NCBI GenBank assembly: GCA_009731375.1
Contig: BJOX01000045.1
Location: 338,909-402,908 of the forward strand
DNA length: 64,000 nucleotides
Direction of reading: 5' to 3'
From: Paulinella micropora
Taxonomy: Eukaryota > Cercozoa > Imbricatea > Euglyphida
The first letter of the stretch is position 1, and each line of letters begins with the position of its first letter. Of the stretch, positions 58,691 to 64,000 are shown one piece after another. A program made the position numbers and the translations under genes. Under the pieces are notes generated by a model, which was not told the DNA's origin, ran no database searches, and saw nothing but the letters and a program-made list of their open reading frames with translations.

Positions 58691-59403
58691 GATGAGATGT
58701 CGAAAAAGGAATGTAGTCCTTGCAAAGGAACGCAGTTTCACATCAAACAGTAATTTATGTACTGTGCATGTGTCCGGGATGGGAATCACGGGTAGACTGT
58801 GTTCTGGAAAAAAGAAGAGGAGGACGTTGAAGAAAAAGGCAATCTAGGAATGGAGAGTGAAGGATAAGGAAGAAGGGAAAGAAAAGGAAGCCGTTAGTCA
58901 AAGTGTTTTGAGCACCGTAAGCTTGCGCAAGCTACAATGATGACATTGTATAAGGCCTAAACCCCCGAAGGGACCTAGCCCGGGCTATGCAACACTGGAC
59001 GGCTATGACGGAATGCAGTCACCGATACGGACTAGAGGAAGATTAGTCCAATTTTTGACTGCACAGGAGCGATAAATCGCAAAAGAGCAACGAGCTACGC
59101 AGGACGATAGCTTGAAGCAAAGGGATTTGGATTGGGGATGGGAAAAACCCAAGGCGCGGAAACATCGATGAACAGAGAACGATACCATGCCGCGAGCCCC
59201 GCATTCGATTGGTCGAAGGTGGCAGGTCCATCCGTTGTCCTCGATTTGAGATTTGAGCCCATTGTATCGGCTGGTCTTGTAGGCTCGTGCGTCAAGGATG
59301 TTTTCCTCGACCGGGCACGTGAGTTCGATCAGACAACAATATCGGGGCGGAGGTCAGTGACACAGATGTGGACAGGAAAGGCTTGCTCAGACATCGGGTC
59401 TCG
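58691..59403 (+). repeat. Dispersed family C, copy 3, with long right part
   Basis: The first 260 bp match 5484-5750. The remaining 450 bp, from GCCTAAACCCCCGAAGGG on, appear nowhere else here. The sequence CATCGGGTCTCGTAGATAG stands before (58661) and after (59391), a long direct repeat around the block. A 92-codon plus-strand frame (59132-59410) and minus-strand frames of 61-66 codons have mixed composition but no recognised domain. It could be an old retroelement or a gene fragment. Confidence 0.6.

Positions 59404-59480
<77 letters not shown>
59404..59480 (+). repeat. GATA tract
   Basis: GATA after the direct repeat of copy C3. Confidence 0.95.
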
Positions 59481-59491
<11 letters not shown>

Positions 59492-59533
59492 CCTGATGTA
59501 GAGTATTGAATGGGAGGGGCCAGTACGGGGTTG

Positions 59534-59607
<74 letters not shown>

Positions 59608-60190
59608 CCTGCTGTAGAGTATTGAATGGCAGGGGCCAGTATGGGGGTGTCTCTATCGCCTGATTACCTATATGTATGTATATGTATGTATATGTATGTA
59701 TATGTATGTATATGTATATGTATATGTATGTATGTATATGTATGTATATGTATGTAAGGGTTTTCTCTACCGGTTGATTACCTATTACCTACATACATAT
59801 ACATGCATACATATATATACATACATAAACATACACATACATACATATACATATATACAGATATATATAAATGGGAGGGGCCAGTACGAGGTTGTCTCTA
59901 TCGCCTGATTACCTATATGTATGTGCATGTATGTATATGTATGTATATGTATGTATATGTATATGTATGTAAGGGTTTTCTCTACCGGTTGATTACCTAG
60001 TACCTACATACATATACATACATACATATATATACATACATACACATACACATACATACATATACATACATATAGACAGATATATATTAAATGGGAGGGG
60101 CCAGTACGGGGTTGCCTCTATCGCCTGATTACCTATATGTATGTATATGTATGTATATGTATGTATATGTATGTATATTGTGTATGTATA
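59481..60190 (+). repeat. Core R cassettes with GATA and TATATG tracts, four units
   Basis: A core containing AGTATTGAATGGGAGGGGCC and AGTACGGGGTTG begins near 59500, 59617, 59870 and 60090. A second core, TCTCTATCGCCTGATTACCT, lies near 59650, 59895 and 60116, and a variant (TTTTCTCTACCGGTTGATTA) near 59760 and 59977. GATA separates the first two units and TATATG/CATA the rest. Confidence 0.9.
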
Positions 60191-61515
<1,325 letters not shown>

Positions 61516-61872
61516 ATGAGATATCGACTAATGTCAGAAAAAAAAAGGAGCTTCTGATTTCGTCAACCAAGGAAGTCTGTGGGTAAAGTATTAACCCGAT
61601 GCCCAGCTAAGCCGTGATGTTTGCACGGAAGGGACTGATACAGGCGATACCAAAACTCCCTAGTACCAGGCGGGGCCAGGGCTCGTTCCATAAGCGCCCC
61701 TTGCAGAACGAGCTCCCACCTCCATTACAGAGGGCCCAGTAAGCAGATGGAGTTTCGAGACTGTGACATCGACAGTCTAGAATAAACCGACAGAGCACTG
61801 TGGGTTTTATTCCGGGCTCAACAAGCAAGAAAGGGCACCCTGAGGGAACAGGATTGTGCTTCCCGTCGCTAA
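61516..61872 (+). mobile_element. Dispersed family B, copy 6, 3' truncated
   Basis: It starts GATGAGATATCGACTAATG and stops after GCTTCCCGTCGCTA, then GATA repeat. The central palindrome is altered to GACTGTGACATCGACAGTC. Confidence 0.8.
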
Positions 61873-62290
<418 letters not shown>

Positions 62291-62342
62291 NNNNNNNNNN
62301 AATAAATAGATAAATAGATAGAAAGATAGATAGAAAGATAGG

Positions 62343-62441
<99 letters not shown>

Positions 62442-62510
62442 GTAGATAGATAGATAGATANNNNNNNNNNAAGATAGATAGACCAGTAGGTAGATAGGGA
62501 GGTAGATAGG

Positions 62511-62590
<80 letters not shown>

Positions 62591-62640
62591 AAGAAAGATG
62601 GTAGGCATCCTTTTCATAGCCCGCTAAGCGACCTAAGGTA
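62291..62640 (+). repeat. GATA tracts between two 10-N gaps and beyond
   Basis: Gaps at 62291-62300 and 62461-62470 lie inside GATA. About 40 bp of unique sequence stands at 62598-62637. Confidence 0.95.
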
Positions 62641-62658
62641 GGTAGGTAGGTAGGTAGG

Positions 62659-62737
<79 letters not shown>

Positions 62738-62761
62738 ATAGGTCGATAGGTAGATAGGTAT

Positions 62762-62809
<48 letters not shown>

Positions 62810-62842
62810 GTAGGTAGATAGGTAGGTAGGTAGGTAGGTAGG

Positions 62843-62900
<58 letters not shown>

Positions 62901-62922
62901 GACAGATAGACATATAGATATT

Positions 62923-62956
<34 letters not shown>

Positions 62957-63017
62957 TATAGATAGATAGACAGGTAGATAGATAGATAGATAGGTAGATA
63001 GGTAGGTAGGTAGGTAA

Positions 63018-63088
<71 letters not shown>

Positions 63089-63137
63089 GATAAGTAGATA
63101 GCTAGATAGGTAGATAGATAGGTAGATAGATAGATTG

Positions 63138-63138
<1 letters not shown>
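62641..63138 (+). repeat. GATA and GGTA tract
   Basis: Continuous GATA with GGTA clusters near 62641, 62808-62845 and 62998-63015. Confidence 0.95.
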
Positions 63139-63200
<62 letters not shown>

Positions 63201-63244
63201 CAACAATAATAATCATAATAATAATAATAATAATAATAGTAATA

Positions 63245-63308
<64 letters not shown>
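63139..63308 (+). repeat. AAT tract
   Basis: AAT with AAC and AGT variants. Unlike the other long AAT tracts, no SINE is attached here. Confidence 0.95.
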
Positions 63309-63340
63309 GGAACGAGCCTGGCTTAGATAGAAGGCATGCA

Positions 63341-63371
<31 letters not shown>

Positions 63372-63390
63372 GTATATATATATATATATC

Positions 63391-63421
<31 letters not shown>

Positions 63422-63460
63422 GAAACATAATTAGATAGAAGGGGTATGCCTCATGTTTCG

Positions 63461-63504
<44 letters not shown>

Positions 63505-63591
63505 TATATGTATATATACATATGTATGTATGTATGTATGTATGGATTGCTTAGATAGAAGGGGTATGCATCATGTTTCATATATATAATA

Positions 63592-63620
<29 letters not shown>
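63309..63620 (+). repeat. TA tracts with a three-copy core
   Basis: A core containing TTAGATAGAAGG and GGTATGCATCATGTTTC lies near 63323 (partial), 63430 and 63550. The middle copy is bounded by CGAAACAT and ATGTTTCG, an 8-bp inverted pair. Confidence 0.85.
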
Positions 63621-63627
<7 letters not shown>

Positions 63628-63848
63628 TGTATGTATGTATGTATGTATGTATGTATGTATGTATGCATGTATGTATGTATGTATGTATGTATGTATGTAT
63701 GTATATACAATTTGTGAAAGGATAGCCAATTGATTGCGAACGATTGTATATACATAAATACATACATACATACATACATACGTACATACATACATACATA
63801 CGTACGTACGTACGTAAATGCATATACATACATGCATACATACATACA

Positions 63849-63913
<65 letters not shown>

Positions 63914-63947
63914 TTATATGTATATATAGTATACATGTATACATACA

Positions 63948-63949
<2 letters not shown>
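63621..63949. repeat. TATG tract facing CATA tract
   Basis: TATG at 63624-63706, unique AATTTGTGAAAGGATAGCC hinge to 63747, then CATA at 63750-63878 and TA/TATG to 63949. The two arms are complementary. Confidence 0.9.

Positions 63950-64000
<51 letters not shown>
63950..64000 (+). repeat. Poly-G run reaching the window end
   Basis: At least 51 consecutive G. It could be a true homopolymer or a sequencing or assembly artefact at a contig edge (two-colour chemistry reads lost signal as G). No other G run in the window exceeds about 6. Confidence 0.9.

Noticed and set aside
59132-59410. 92-codon frame in family C copy 3 as a gene
   Set aside because: Overlapping frames of similar length exist on the other strand, no domain is recognised, and its end runs into GATA repeat. 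It is kept only as a finding to test.

Overview
This window is eukaryotic nuclear DNA that is almost entirely simple-sequence repeat. I see no convincing protein-coding gene, rRNA or functional tRNA gene, and nothing prokaryotic (no operons, no ribosome-binding sites). The organism cannot be named from sequence alone. A tRNA-derived SINE with Pol III boxes, a MITE-like element with terminal inverted repeats, and dense GATA/TATC, CATA/TATG, CATATA, AAT, AC and AT arrays point to an intergenic or heterochromatin-like region of a repeat-rich eukaryote, possibly an invertebrate or an alga (inference). Runs of N mark at least nine assembly gaps, and the window ends in 51 or more consecutive G.

The dominant architecture is a cassette: a microsatellite tract of tens to hundreds of bases, then a conserved non-repetitive core of about 30-100 bp, then another tract, repeated 2 to 16 times. 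Each locus has its own core. Examples are 3.7-5.0 kb (7 cores, GGTA/GGGTA tracts), 5.36-7.47 kb (7 cores, GATA), 7.5-9.3 kb (16 cores, CATA), 9.69-10.86 kb (5 composite units), 24.5-25.6 kb, 27.3-28.3 kb (CT/GA), 28.3-29.4 kb (9 cores), 32.7-36.9 kb, 37.5-38.65 kb, 39-42.2 kb, 42.65-44.85 kb, 45.1-46.5 kb, 49.5-53.5 kb and 56.7-58.2 kb. In several arrays the core persists while the microsatellite beside it changes from GATA to AT or from AT to CATA, so cores and tracts evolve as separable modules.

Dispersed elements lie inside these tracts. Family A is a tRNA-derived SINE (six copies, all on the minus strand, each abutting AAT repeats). Family B is a 550-bp element (six loci, both orientations, usually in GATA/TATC tracts, once as a head-to-tail partial dimer). 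Family C is a 260-710-bp sequence. Family E is a roughly 510-bp element with direct terminal repeats. Family F is a 140-bp element with a 22-bp-arm hairpin (two copies). Family G is a TA-flanked MITE-like element (three copies). Large inverted repeats occur at 0.57-1.76, 25.7-27.2, 27.3-27.75 and 46.6-47.4 kb.

The hundreds of long open frames ([24 protein letters not shown] and similar) are stop-free readings of tetra- and hexanucleotide repeats and are not reported as genes. Core counts were made by eye; tract boundaries are accurate to roughly 10 bases.
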